In this document: in pieces, positions 12,013 to 21,900 of the stretch
Layout: each line of letters starts with the position of its first letter
Numbering within the stretch: the first letter of the stretch is position 1
Assembly: GCF_014905175.1 (NCBI RefSeq)
Contig: NC_057789.1
Span: forward strand, 18,907,865 to 18,971,864
Direction of reading: 5' to 3'
From: Aphidius gifuensis
Taxonomy: Eukaryota; Arthropoda; Insecta; Hymenoptera; Braconidae
DNA length: 64,000 bases
Made by a program: the position numbers and the translations under genes
Notes under the pieces: generated by a model
Seen by the model: only the letters and a program-made list of their open reading frames with translations
What the model was told of the DNA's origin: nothing
Database searches by the model: none

Positions 12013-13300
12013 CGGTTACAGACGTGTTTTAATACGGCTCTCTAAATTATACATATTTATACGACCTATTTTAATTATTTATAATTGCTTGCACCTATAT
12101 TTGTTCAGCATTAAGTGTGTCCATCGGTGTTTAATTAATACTTATCATTACTCTGCAATTATTACACCTACAAACAATTATTTTTGCTCAAGTGTCAAGT
12201 GCAGGTTTACATAACCTTAACCAGCGTCGCTTGGGTCAATCTCAACTGCAGATTATCGCTTATTATTAATATACTAATTAGTGTTAGTGAACAGTGATTT
12301 GTTTATCTTAAAATTATTAACTAACTTTAGTGAATTTATATTAGTTTATATAATTTTTTTGACTATAACTTTATACCATTTATTTTTATAAAAGTGCCCA
12401 ACTTTGTATGGACCTCATGGTATACTCTATAGTACGCAGTAAATCATATTTGTTCATATTTAACTGACATATTGTTGTCTGGGCGTATATATTAATTAAT
12501 ATATTGTTGTCTGAGTGTATATTACATCAAATCAATTAATTTGTGCTGGTGGTAACATTCATATTACTTAAGTGTTGCATAAGCCGGGAGTGATTTTGCG
12601 TCATTGTGCAAAAGATCTTCCTCTGGACCTGGTGCTGACTCTACAGTATCGACATCTACTAACAGTAGCCTACAATACCGACATTTTAATATCATCAAAT
12701 CACACCACTATCGCTGGTCGTAACGTCAACGAATTGTACATCGCACCATTACCAATGTTTACCGTTACCATGCAGATAGTATAGCACTGTGTTTATATCC
12801 ATATTATTATGTCAACAATCAGGTCACCTAGTCTACGCAGTATGTCACTTGATATTACTGACAGCTCTCAAACATTTATAACAAACAACAGCAGCAATAC
12901 AGTCAACACCATGTCGCAGGATAACAAAATTATCGGTGTCTCTACCTCTACTGATGACAAACCTAAACGTGGTCGTCCATGCACAAATCTTCAATCCACC
13001 AATGATGATGCTATTGATCAAATTAAGGCCCTAATTGATCAACAAACTACCAATATTGACAATAAACTAGGCACTATCGCTGATCAACTACAATTATTTG
13101 CCAACTCTGTTAATAAAAAATCCGGAGATGATAGATCATCAACACAGCCGCCACTGCAACATATGATAAATACTACCAATAGAGTCTGTCGTAATACGTT
13201 TCTTTTTGGTAAGATAATGTCTTTGGAGTCTGTATCACCTACATTTGTTTTACACTGTGTTGAAGCAGCTAATCAAGCCTCAAAGCGTCGTTGAAATGGC
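12012..13300 (+). mobile_element. LINE fragment: 5' UTR and start of ORF1
   Basis: The open frame 12809-13294 starts MSTIRSPSLRSMSLDI and continues with DQIKALIDQQTTNIDNKLG. This is clearly the same protein as ORF1 at 58650 (MSIVRSPTRRSTSLDL, DQIKSLLDQQTVSFE). Upstream, 12200-12800 also resembles the 5' leader of the 58-kb copy. ORF1 is truncated after about 140 codons, with a diverged tail. The fragment interrupts the Maverick B polymerase, whose next conserved part only appears at 14580. A 5' boundary near 12012 (GGTGGCGCACGG) is inferred from where the polymerase similarity stops. Confidence 0.65.
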
Positions 13301-13530
13301 ACCTCCTTCACAAGAGTAAACTACGATTCCGCCATTTTTTAAAATTCTGATTTTTTTACTGTAAATAGTAGAGCACAAGATTAGCTCAATTTCCAAATTT
13401 CATCATGGGATAACGATGGGATCATTATAAAAAATTTTTTTTTCCATGTGAAAATTACTAAAAACAGGCAAGATCATATCCCAAACAACAGGATTTTTTT
13501 TTTGTTCCCACGCATGCGCAAAGTGGTTAA

Positions 13531-13868
13531 AAATCGAGTTGAATTATCGAAAAAACGGCTATTTATCGGTTATTTATCGTACAGCTATTAAAATAACGAT
13601 TTATTCTAAAATTCAATAATGGCGATCGGTAAAACTCGTCAGAGAGAAAAAAAAGTCTTAATCAAAATTTCGATATCTCGAATAGTTTTCGACCTATCGA
13701 TATTTTTTCAAAACTTGCATGCGATTTACTTAGCCGTTATATGTTTTACTATAGCTGTAATTATAGCTAAACAATCAATATTTATTCGAGATGTCAAATT
13801 TTTATTAAATAAATAAATTAGATAAATAACCGATAAATAGCCGTTTTTTCGATAATTCAACTCGATTT
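13531..13868. repeat. foldback with a perfect 48-bp inverted repeat
   Basis: Positions 13531-13578 and 13821-13868 are perfect reverse complements (AAATCGAGTTGAATTATCG and onward, including CGGCTATTTATCGGTTATTTATC). The loop between them is about 240 bp and holds only a low-quality open frame (13619-13816). The perfect arms imply a recent insertion or conversion. Confidence 0.85.
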
Positions 13869-14099
13869 TTATGGACTTTATTGATGATAAATTTGCATTT
13901 TTTTTATAAAAAAATTAATAGAATATATAAAAAAACTTGTAAAAATTTAGACAAAAAAATTTTTTCTTTGTTTATAATTTTTAAATTAATTGTTAATAAC
14001 AATTGCATGTAAAAAACAAAATAAAACAGTATAGTCAAGCATTTAAAGAGTAAACAATCGCAAAAATAACTTTTTTTCAATTTTATAGCGCTATATACT

Positions 14100-14575
14100 T
14101 ATTGACTCTGTCTCGACACCGTTTTGATCGCGTTTCGACAGCATTTTGACCGCTTTTCGACAGGCTTTCGACACCGAATTGAGAGGTGTCTAATTTATTC
14201 ATTTTTTATTGTTTTTAATTGTTTAAACATTATAATGGACTTTATTAATGATAGATTTGTATTTTTTTTGGAACTTCAGTAGATATGCGAATCATGTCAA
14301 TCTAACCTCTCTACTTTGTATAATTCAAACTCTTATTTAATATTAAATACATGTACTAGTCAAGGTTTCATTCAGTTTAAGTTATTGTCATTATAATCTT
14401 ATATTTATTTCATATTTTTCCAACTCGTTTTGAGTGTCCGGTGCTCGTGAATTACGTTTTATATATGCTGTCGAATGGCTGTCAAATCGCTGTCGACTGA
14501 ATGCTACATTGGAGAGTCAAATCCCAATCGAATAGGTGTCGACGCATCCGCTAGGGTACTATCCCAGGTTATTCA
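14100..14575. repeat. TCGAC-rich MITE-like block
   Basis: The block is rich in TTTCGACA and TGTCGA words on both strands and ends with CTATCCCAGGTTATTC immediately before the polymerase similarity resumes. The words and the CCCAGGT end recall the small element inside the hAT at 30693-30822. It contains no coding region. Confidence 0.4.
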
Positions 14576-14579
14576 TTTG

Positions 14580-15885
14580 ATTGTATGTTGAAATGTATAG
14601 AGATAGAATTAGAACTGATCCAGAAAAATATTTATTCATTGAAAAAGGAATCAGAGGTGGAGTTGCACAATGTACAAACAGGTATGCTAAAGCAAATAAC
14701 AGATACATGCCTGATTTTAATACTAATATAGATGAATCTTATATAATGTATTATGATATTAATATTCTTTATGGACATTCGATGATGAATTATTTGTCTT
14801 ATGCAGGATTTGAGTGGGATGATGATGAAAATATTGATGTATTTAAAATTGCAGATGATTCAGACATATATATTAGAAGTAGATTTAGAATATCCTGAGA
14901 GTTTATTTGATGATCATCGTGACTTTCCACTTTGTCCTGAGCATCTTATCCTACTAAATTCCAAACAAGTCAAACTAATGACCACTTTATATCCAAATAA
15001 AAATTATGTTATTCATTATAGAAGTCTAAAACAATATTTAGGTCTAGGTATGCAGCTAACAAAAATTCATAAAATATTAAAGTTTAAGCAATCACTTTGG
15101 TTAAAAAAAAAATATAGAGATTTCAATACTCAAAAAAGACAGGAGTCAACTAATGCTTTTGGCGTTTTAATATTTAAATTATTAAATAATGTCATATATG
15201 GTAAAGCAATTGAAAATTTAAGTGGTAGAAGAGATGTGAAAATGATAACAAAATGGGATGGACGATATGGAGCAAAATCATTGATATCAAAACCAAATTT
15301 TCATAGTAGTATGATACTTGGAAAAGATCTTGTTATTGAAATGTCTAGAGTAAAAATAAAATTTGACAAACCAATTGATATGGAGATTTCAATTCTTGAT
15401 ATTTCTAAATTTTATTTGTATGATTTTCATTATGATTATGTTAAGAAAATGTACGGAAATTCAGCTAAACTTCTATACATGGATACAGATGCTTTAGCTT
15501 ATTTATTCACAGTACCTGATATTCATAAATGTATGAAAAAAAATTTGGAAAAATTTGATACAGCTGATTATCCAGAAAATAATATTTATAACATGGCTTA
15601 GTGAATAAACGAAAAATCGGTGTGATGAAAGACGAAAATCAAGGCAAAATTGTTACGGAATTTGTTGGTTTGCGTTTAAAAGCTTACAGCATGAAATATT
15701 AAATGAAGATAAAATTATAAAAAAAGCAAAAGGAGTAAAAAGATCTGTAGTTAAAGAAATTGAGTTCAATGATTATAAAGAATGCTTATTTAGTCATAAG
15801 AATTTAATTAAAAAACAATATTTAATTAGAAGTAAAAAACATGGGGTTTATAGAATTTTACAAACAAAATTAGCATTGAATTGAC
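14580..15885 (+). pseudogene. POLB: Maverick B DNA polymerase B, catalytic part
   Basis: The polymerase resumes with the palm motifs. Motif A is at about 14750 (YYDINILYGHSM), motif B at about 15180 (FKLLNNVIYGKAIEN) and motif C at about 15475 (LLYMDTDALAY). Family members normally have DTDS in motif C; here the serine codon has become alanine. The frame shifts once near 14840-14880, where the frames 14581-14898 and 14801-15601 overlap, and there are stops at 15600 and about 15700. The C-terminal part (KIVTEFVGLRLKAYSMKY) continues in another frame to about 15880, where a tRNA-like cassette begins. The gene is dead. Confidence 0.85.
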
Positions 15886-16050
15886 GCATAGAAGGACGTC
15901 GGAGGTAACTTGATGAAACTTAGAAAAAATAAGAAGCCTCGTGGTCTAGTGGTCAAGGCGTTTGCCCGGAAAGCAAAAGACCCGGGTTCGATTCCCGGCG
16001 GGGGAACTTCGTTATTTTTTCTAAGTTTCTGGTTTTTTTTTTTTTTTTTT
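15876..16050 (+). repeat. repeat cassette carrying a tRNA-like sequence, copy 1
   Basis: The repeat starts GAATTGACGCATAGAAGGACGTCGGAGG. It then has AAACTTAGAAAAAATAA (15916-15932), a 71-nt tRNA-like sequence, and the perfect inverse TTATTTTTTCTAAGTTT (16012-16028), followed by a T run. A second copy on the minus strand (17738-17895) has the same order. The T run after the tRNA-like part could end Pol III transcription. Confidence 0.75.
15935..16005 (+). tRNA. tRNA-like sequence (Glu/Asp-type body, GGA at the anticodon), probably not functional
   Basis: The sequence folds as a cloverleaf. The D arm is GTCT/AGGC around AGTGGTCA, the anticodon stem TTTGC/GCAAA is perfect with the 7-nt loop CCGGAAA, the variable region is AGAC, and the T arm is CCGGG/CCCGG around TTCGATT. 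Both Pol III boxes are good (TGGTCTAGTGG and GGTTCGATTCC). The acceptor stem has only five pairs, with mismatches at its first two positions. Position 33 is C instead of the universal U. The GGA triplet would mean serine, yet there is no long variable arm. I therefore read it as a tRNA-derived unit within a repeat and not as a working tRNA gene. Confidence 0.55.
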
Positions 16051-16204
16051 CAAGACGACAAACAAATTTTACTGCCAAATACTACAGACACTGTACCATG
16101 GGGATATAAAAAAATAAATAAATGAATAAATAATACTTAAATATGTTATAAAAATGATTTTTTATTTTTTTAAATACAATTTTTGTTTTTCAAATTATTA
16201 ATTG

Positions 16205-16778
16205 TTAACTATTCTTTTTTGTAAAAGTTGTATCCAGGCAAAATCTTCTTCGGTATTGATGCTTGGAAAATTTTTTTCAAACCATTGTTTCATTTTGTAT
16301 ACATTTTCAATGGCACAATCGTAATTTTTACAAAGTGGATGCATTTCAGAGTGTGAAAATGGTGCTTTTTCTTCCATTTTATTAAAGTCTGGAGCACCTC
16401 ATTGGTGTAAATCGAATACCAATTCATTGTTCTCTTCATGATATAGACCGCATACATATTCAATTAAATCTTTTGTTAAACTTCCGTTGACAATTACAGG
16501 TCCTTCATGAAAAACATAATGTTAAATTTCAAAGAATGCATTTTTATAAGGTGTTTCACCAAAACTCCAGGGTATGCCATGAATTTTAGATTGACACCAT
16601 AAAATTTTATTTTTCTCTCTTTGCAGACATTCTGTTGCAGGATATTCTTCAGCAAAAATAGAATGATTATCTTTCCAATTTACATTTTTATATTTAGCGT
16701 CTAGCTCCAACCACGCAAACTCGTTATTTTCCATATTTCTGGATTACCGAATCCTTGTAGATCAATAAAACGAACCAT
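16205..16778 (-). pseudogene. Maverick B conserved FIDLQGF-type protein
   Basis: Reading leftward from ATG at 16778, the protein starts MVRFIDLQGFGNPEIW, shifts frame, and continues through 16734-16522 (ENNEFAWLELDAKYK, HGIPWSFGETPY). After a stop it continues to about 16210 (VIVNGSLTKDLIEYV, HPLCKNYDCAIENVYKM). Proteins with this opening and a C-terminal H...CAxxNVxxM block accompany polymerase and integrase in insect Mavericks. Their function is unknown. The spacing of acidic and His/Cys residues recalls RNase H-fold exonucleases, but that is my inference. At least one frameshift and two stops make this copy dead. Confidence 0.6.
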
Positions 16779-16904
16779 GTTTTATTTTTTTATTACATTA
16801 AACAAAAACTCACAACTAAATTTAAGCTCCAACTGTCAGCTTTCAGAACAAAACCTGACAATATATAGTCGAATCCCCACTCATCTGCTTTTTGAGAAGT
16901 ACTC

Positions 16905-17225
16905 ATAAGTTAGATTTATCAATCGATGTATTATGTCGTGAACTGAATCCCAAGAATTTTCAAAAAAATTTATTGCCACGTTTTTTTTAAATTTTTTCAA
17001 CAAGATAAATGTCTGTGTATTTCACTGAAGTTAATTCTTCTTCATAAAAACCTCCTTGAATCGGATTATTTTCATAGTCTATGAGTTTATAACTTAGAGG
17101 ATCAGTGCTTTTAGCCTCGCTTACGGTAAATATTTCAGTCGTAAAATTCGGTGTATATCTTTTCTCAAAAACATTTTTATATTTACTTATACGTACTTTA
17201 TTGCCAACGATATATTTATTTTTTG
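16905..17225 (-). pseudogene. INT: Maverick B integrase, C-terminal part
   Basis: On the minus strand this encodes GNKVRISKYKNVFEKRYTPN, then PLSYKLIDYENNPIQGGFYE and EELTSVKYTDIYLVEKI, followed after stops by KFLGFSSRHNTSIDKSNL. This is the SH3-like segment and the degraded chromodomain-like end of Maverick integrases. It is separated from the catalytic core at 17905-18509 by about 680 bp of later insertions (LINE tail, SINE, tRNA-like cassette). Stops inside the last part show decay. Confidence 0.75.
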
Positions 17226-17235
17226 GTTTTCTATT

Positions 17236-17345
17236 AATTTTATTTATTTATTTATTTATTTATTAAGTGTTACGCCCTTGTCCTTTCGTACTTATGGGCT
17301 ACATTATATAAGTTTTACAATTACAAGTTTTTCTTAATAATATGT
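17236..17345 (-). mobile_element. LINE 3' end, severely 5'-truncated
   Basis: On the plus strand this begins with TTTATTTATTTATTTATTAAG and continues GTTACGCCCTTGTCC...TATGGGCTACATTATATAAG. Read on the minus strand it is a 3' UTR ending in (AAAT)n. The same sequence occurs at 34148-34250. No coding part remains. Confidence 0.65.
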
Positions 17346-17349
17346 ATTA

Positions 17350-17735
17350 TTATATATGTAAAGAGATGAATATATATTGATGAGATGAACATGTGGTAGT
17401 AGACGTCGCTGATGACCACGTGACGATCTACGATTGTGACAGAGTGCCATATGTATATGACGATTCACGGCTGTAGCGGAGTGACACATAGACTTCCACG
17501 TCGATCCACAACCAGATGATCATTATTGGAGTTTCGAGAAGATTGTACAGATTCTCGAAAACGAGCCTTTATTTTACATCGCCCTGAGTTGCCTTAAATG
17601 AAAACTTTTTCGATGGAAAATTACTGTATAGACTCTGCACTATCTAACAATAATTTTTGTTTGCCGTAGTCCGGGATCGAACTCGAGACGTTTGGGTGGA
17701 GAGTTAAGAACGCTATCCACTACCAGAAAAAAACC
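17350..17735 (-). repeat. tRNA-derived SINE-like sequence
   Basis: On the minus strand GGTAGTGGATAGCG (A-box-like) is followed about 35 bp later by GAGTTCGATCCCGG (B box), the pattern of an internal Pol III promoter. The downstream body (17350-17660) is not otherwise recognisable and is richer in GC than the surroundings. It lies within the integrase gene of Maverick B. Confidence 0.5.
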
Positions 17736-17737
17736 AG

Positions 17738-17895
17738 AAACTCAGAAAAAATAACGAAGTTCCCCCGCCGGGAATCGAACCCGGGTCTCTTGCTTTCCGG
17801 GCAAAGGCCTTGACCACTAGACCACAGGGCTTCTTATTTTTTCTAAGTTTCATCAAGTTAACTCCGACGTCCTTCTATGCGTCAATTCATTTTTT
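17738..17895 (-). repeat. repeat cassette carrying a tRNA-like sequence, copy 2
   Basis: In reverse complement this matches copy 1 at 15876-16050, including the GAATTGACGCATAGAAGGACGTCGGAG head. The inverted arms are TTATTTTTTCTAAGTTT (17834-17850) and AAACTCAGAAAAAATAA (17738-17754), with one mismatch. Copies 1 and 2 lie about 1.7 kb apart in opposite orientation. Confidence 0.75.
17761..17831 (-). tRNA. tRNA-like sequence in cassette copy 2, probably not functional
   Basis: This is 71 nt, as in copy 1, with the same D arm, the same CCGGAAA anticodon loop and the same T arm. The anticodon stem has a G.T pair where copy 1 has A-T. The acceptor stem begins AGCCCTG and again pairs over five positions. 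Conservation of the cloverleaf between copies suggests a fairly recent common source. Confidence 0.55.
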
Positions 17896-17904
17896 GAAAA
17901 AAAA

Positions 17905-18509
17905 AAAAAAAAAAATTTAAAATTTTGATAGATACTTTTTAATATTTGTTTCTCGTTAGCTGAATTAACATCTAGGGGCTTCATTTTTATTGTTCGATGT
18001 TTTGTATTATTATATTGTTGTAATATATCTGGTAATATTTTTTGCCATTTATATGAACCTTGAAGAGTAAACTTCTTCCACATGAGATTTTTTAATGTAC
18101 GATTAAATCGTTCAACAATTGATGCTTTTGAATTGTTCAACGTGTGATATAAATGTATATTATATTCTTTCATTAATGTTTGAAATTCTTTATTCCAAAA
18201 TTCTCAACCCTGATCGAACATCGAATTCTGAGGATGACGTTTTTGCACTAGGACAGATATCATGGCATTGGAGACGTCTTTACCATTTTTTGATTTTACA
18301 GGAATTGCCCAAGCATATTTAGAAAATGTATCTATGATTGTAAGTAAATATTTGTTACCATTATTGACAGATGAATAAGGGATCATTTCAACAAGATCTG
18401 CTTGCCACGTTTCATCGAGACCTCTTATATCTACATGACGTCGAATATAATTTCTACGTGCTGGCCTATGAAGCTCTTCAACTACTTGAGCTTTTTTGTC
18501 CTCCATCAA
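17905..18509 (-). pseudogene. INT: Maverick B integrase, catalytic core
   Basis: This is a retroviral-type (rve) integrase. The first frame (18509-18204) contains LHRPARRNYIRRHVDIRGLD, then ETWQADLVEMIPYS with the first catalytic Asp, and LLTIIDTFSKYAWAIPVKSK; the second Asp falls at the MFDQG end of this frame. After a stop, the frame 18173-17905 gives KASIVERFNRTLKNLMWKKF with the catalytic Glu, and YNNTKHRTIKMKPLDV. The gene lies on the strand opposite to the polymerase, as is usual for this lineage. The N-terminal zinc-binding part is not clear. Confidence 0.85.
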
Positions 18510-18567
18510 TTAATTCTTTTAATTGAAAATTAATTTCTGAAATATTTATCGTGTTTTTTGAATTTTC

Positions 18568-19190
18568 TTAAGAGTTTTCTTGAATATTTTTTTCTAAATA
18601 ACTTAATTTATTTTTTATGTTGTGTGTAAAAATTTTTATGTCACTGTTAGCTCCTTCTAAAATATTGAGCTTATTTTCTAGATTTCCTAAAGATCCAGTG
18701 AAGTTTTGATTATCACTTTCAAACTTATTTAAAATTGAAACTCGGTTTTCGAGATTTGTAATTAAATTTACGATAGAATTTTTATTAGTATGCAATTCAA
18801 CTACTTTTTTATCAAGCTGATAAATTACATCTGCGTTACGTGTTGCAAGATCTTGTAGTGATTCAATCAGAATAGATTGATTGTTTTGATTTATTTTTAT
18901 TTCAGATTTAAGTGAATCTATGAGTGTAGTATTAGTATCAGCTATGTTTCTCAAAGACGACGTTATTTAATACAAAGCTCGTGTCTCTTCTTTTACAATA
19001 TTACGGACTATTTTCACCCATGCTGCTTCTGTAATCAATACAGGATCAGCGATATTACACAGTCTTTGATAATTAATATCATAATGTCCGTCTTTTGTTA
19101 TTTTAAAACCCTCACCAGGAGGTCCTTTAGTTTCGGGTACCTTTAGCTTTTACTTGAAAATATCGATGCTCACGTTTGTTTGATCGATGG
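18568..19190 (-). pseudogene. Maverick B coiled-coil protein with a tail-fibre-like head
   Basis: Upstream on the minus strand (about 19150-18965) the reading is PPGEGFKITKDGHYDINYQR, then LCNIADPVLITEAAWVKIVR. This resembles the trimerisation and repeat modules of tail-fibre proteins (DGxYDIxxxRLxNxADP). A TAA near 18968 separates it from the frame 18954-18568, which is one long heptad-rich coiled coil (QLDKKVVELHTNKNSIVNLI, NLENRVSILNKFES). It lies between the integrase and the YWDDPNEL gene. The gene family occurs in insect Mavericks without an agreed function. A role as a virion fibre is my inference. Confidence 0.5.
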
Positions 19191-19225
19191 ATATCAACTG
19201 AATAAATTTATGTTAAGCACATTAA

Positions 19226-19866
19226 TTAATAGATTATTTCAGCCTCTTTCAATTCTTCTATAATTGAAATTATTTCATTATTATTCCCATGATTTCCAGC
19301 TGCTTGAAAAGCTATCAAAAGTCTTAGACGATCAATAAGCTCATTGGGATCATCCCAGTAAACATAATCGATTGCAGAATTATTAGTAATTTTATATTTA
19401 GGCAAGCTGGAGCCTTGATGTGTTATTGATTTGATGAATGGCAAAATATATTCCTTATATTTTTTAGTATTTGCGGTTCTTAAATCACCTTTTGGGTCAT
19501 AATATTTATGATGAATATTTGTTAATTTTATAATATCAATAAAATTTTTTTTATCATTTTTTTCAATCAGTGATGCATTGAGGCTACTTGAAAATAATAA
19601 TTCTAGTAAGCCTGGTGTTTTATCATATATTCAATTAGCAATATAAATTTTATTATCCTTAAATTCAACTTATGAATTCTCAAATTTAAGCATATTATCT
19701 TGTTTCAGTTTCCGAATATTATAACCACTATCTGAATGCTTTTGTCTTTTAAGATTTTATAAATATTTTTGAGTATTTTTTGGGGTAGATTGAAGCGTTC
19801 GATTTAAACTATTATCAGAGCCCAGAGCACTTGCAAACGATGAATCAGCCATTCGATCTTCTCGAC

Positions 19867-19946
<80 letters not shown>

Positions 19947-20239
19947 GTTAATAAATCATTGTCATATTTCTCCTCTGTTTTAATTGACACTTTATTGATT
20001 TCATCTTTGATTTTTTGTTTTATATTATTGTGATTATTATTTTAATTTGATGCCTCAACTAATTTTTGAAGTGATGTCACAATAGGCTTGAATACATTGC
20101 TTGAAATATTATCTGATGTTTCTTGTCTTAATTTCAAAATTTTATGTTTTTGTCTAAGAGCATGACTGGATCCAGCAATTTGACTTAGTGACTCTTTCCT
20201 GTCATTTATTTTTATTTTATTGTCCATATTGATGTTCAT
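19226..20239 (-). pseudogene. Maverick B conserved YWDDPNEL protein
   Basis: The N-terminus is at 20239-20042 (MNINMDNKIKINDRKESLSQ, helical and basic). The middle (19990-19757) is expanded by a poly-Asp tract. The C-terminal half (about 19650-19226) contains DKTPGLLELLFSSSLNASLI, KYYDPKGDLRTANTKKYKEY and IDYVYWDDPNELIDRLRLLI, the hallmark of a protein found beside integrase in many insect Mavericks. Its biochemical role is not established. Stops at about 20041, 19754, 19665 and 19635 break the frame. It is divergently arranged relative to the capsid genes that follow. Confidence 0.65.
19866..19947. repeat. (ATC)n microsatellite encoding poly-Asp
   Basis: About 27 ATC units, read as GAT on the minus strand, give a run of aspartates in the YWDDPNEL gene. 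Slippage expansion is the likely cause. Confidence 0.9.
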
Positions 20240-20269
20240 TACTTGAAATCTATGATAATACTATTGTCA

Positions 20270-21530
20270 ACTATTGCATCTCGGTGTTGGTAGCATTAAA
20301 TATAATTATAAAAATTATCAAAAATAAGATACAGTTATATGTGGTCATTTATGTTTAAAATTTTTAACTGGAAAATTATAAATACATATGTACATTGTAA
20401 CCGATTTTCTGACCTGCGCGGCGAGAACTATCGGCCAAGGTTAACAACGAGGATTTCTCACCATCCTCCTCTGAATCACCGAGGGGAGCCATGTTGGTTA
20501 TCTCGGAAGCCAACAGCCGTAGGAGTAACGAGAACAAAATACGAGAACCTAACTTAGTCTTAGAAATGGTAGAGGGGCGCGGTCCACCTGATCGGAATAT
20601 GAAATACGTAACCAAACCTGAAGGAACCATCGTGAACCAAGTATATAGTGTGTTACATACGCCTATATCACATTGCGACTATACTATAGCAAAATACTGA
20701 CATCACAAATATCATAAGTGTAGGAGCAAATATTCTACATATGAAATGAGTATTTGTATAGGGAACCATACAGCGATCCATCCGTGACCAGGTCTTACAC
20801 ATACGTTGCCATTACAATAATAATATATGTCAATATTATTATTATTGTTATTATTTACAGCGATCCATTCGTGAACTCACACATACACATTTATGTGTGA
20901 TGATGATAACGTGATCATTAGTATTAGTCTGCCATTGGAAATTCGGACAGAGTTTCACCAGGACTTAACTTCTGATACCTAGAGAACCTTTACGAGAGAT
21001 CCAAACGATGTCGAGAGAACCAGTAGTGAACCAAGAGAGCCAGTCAAGAGAAGGTAGTGATCAGTTCGAAAGCCAGACAAGTTGTGTCGTCTAACTGCTG
21101 TGAGCTTTAACCCCACTCAGGTAGCACTCTCCTACCCATCGCCCCCGGACATGCGCAGCACGCTTTTCTAGCCCGCAGTTTGATAGGTTTACGATCAGGC
21201 TTCGTACGCAGCCTTCGGTGAGTTCGTCTCTTCGACGGAAGAGTGGAAGCCATTGCCGAGGTTTACGTACCAAGTCACGTTATAAACATCGAATAGGCGC
21301 CCCACTCGACGTCATGTATAACTGACCTGGCCCTCCACAGAGCCCCTAGCACAATGTTCCTTTAATAACTAACTTCTATTAGCTATTAACAATACAGGCG
21401 ATAACGAATAAATAATAAGAACTCATTACTCTATAACAAGCTCTTTTAATAATTGTTTATTTCGAGAACCCACGAAATAATAAATTTCGTTACAAGATAT
21501 AGTTTCAACATTAGTCATGAGTGATTCATT
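20270..21530. mobile_element. GC-richer insertion, probably LTR-retrotransposon derived
   Basis: This block interrupts Maverick B between the YWDDPNEL gene and the capsid genes, and its base composition is nearer 45% GC than the surrounding DNA. Positions 21345-21510 match the reverse complement of 36860-37020, a segment lying beside a primer-binding-site-like motif, so LTR origin is likely. A repeated phrase (GCGATCCATYCGTGA) occurs at 20773 and 20861. Open frames here (20339-20557, 20491-20700, 20376-20630, 21091-21273) have no recognisable domain. Confidence 0.4.
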
Positions 21531-21649
21531 CACTGTCTGGAACCTCCTCTATTCTAGAGGCTCAATAAAAAAATGAATTGTTTAACGTGCTATACTTCTT
21601 ATTAGGAAGTTTCTTGCACGGTGCTTCTCCTTCTTTAAACATTTTCCAA

Positions 21650-21895
21650 CCGTCAATTCCTACAACTCATTTTTGCAACAGACATGGATGTCGACTTTGT
21701 AATGCGTTCAAACTGTACCCGATTCCTATTATAGCCCAGGGAAACCATGAAAAACCTGGGCAGTACAGCCGGCTTGCGCCTACCACTCGATACATGGCGT
21801 CGGTGGTCGGGATCGAACTCGAGACCTCCTGTCTCAAAGTCCGAACCGTTACCGCAGTGCCATATCGTTGGTCCTTCTAGAGGCTCAATATTTTC
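21650..21895 (-). repeat. tRNA-derived SINE-like sequence
   Basis: On the minus strand GGCACTGCGGTAACGG (A-box region) is followed by GAGTTCGATCCCGACC (B box), and then by a conserved-looking body (CCCAGGTTTTTCATGG, CTGGGCTATAATAGG) down to about 21650. The two plus/minus open frames over this area (21578-21880, 21653-21901) are artefacts of it. It is a different tRNA family from the cassettes at 15.9 and 17.8 kb. Confidence 0.55.
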
Positions 21896-21900
21896 CACCA

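Noticed and set aside
11368..12045. A protein starting with 15 methionines
   Set aside because: The start comes from an (ATG)n microsatellite within a broken polymerase gene; the true N-terminal part lies upstream at 11061-11270 in a separate piece.
15935..16005. Functional tRNA-Ser(GGA) gene
   Set aside because: No long variable arm, C at position 33, mismatched end of the acceptor stem, and the unit is repeated with flanking arms as part of a dispersed repeat.
19757..19990. A 77-residue acidic protein with a long Asp run
   Set aside because: It is a microsatellite expansion in the middle of the YWDDPNEL gene, not a separate gene.
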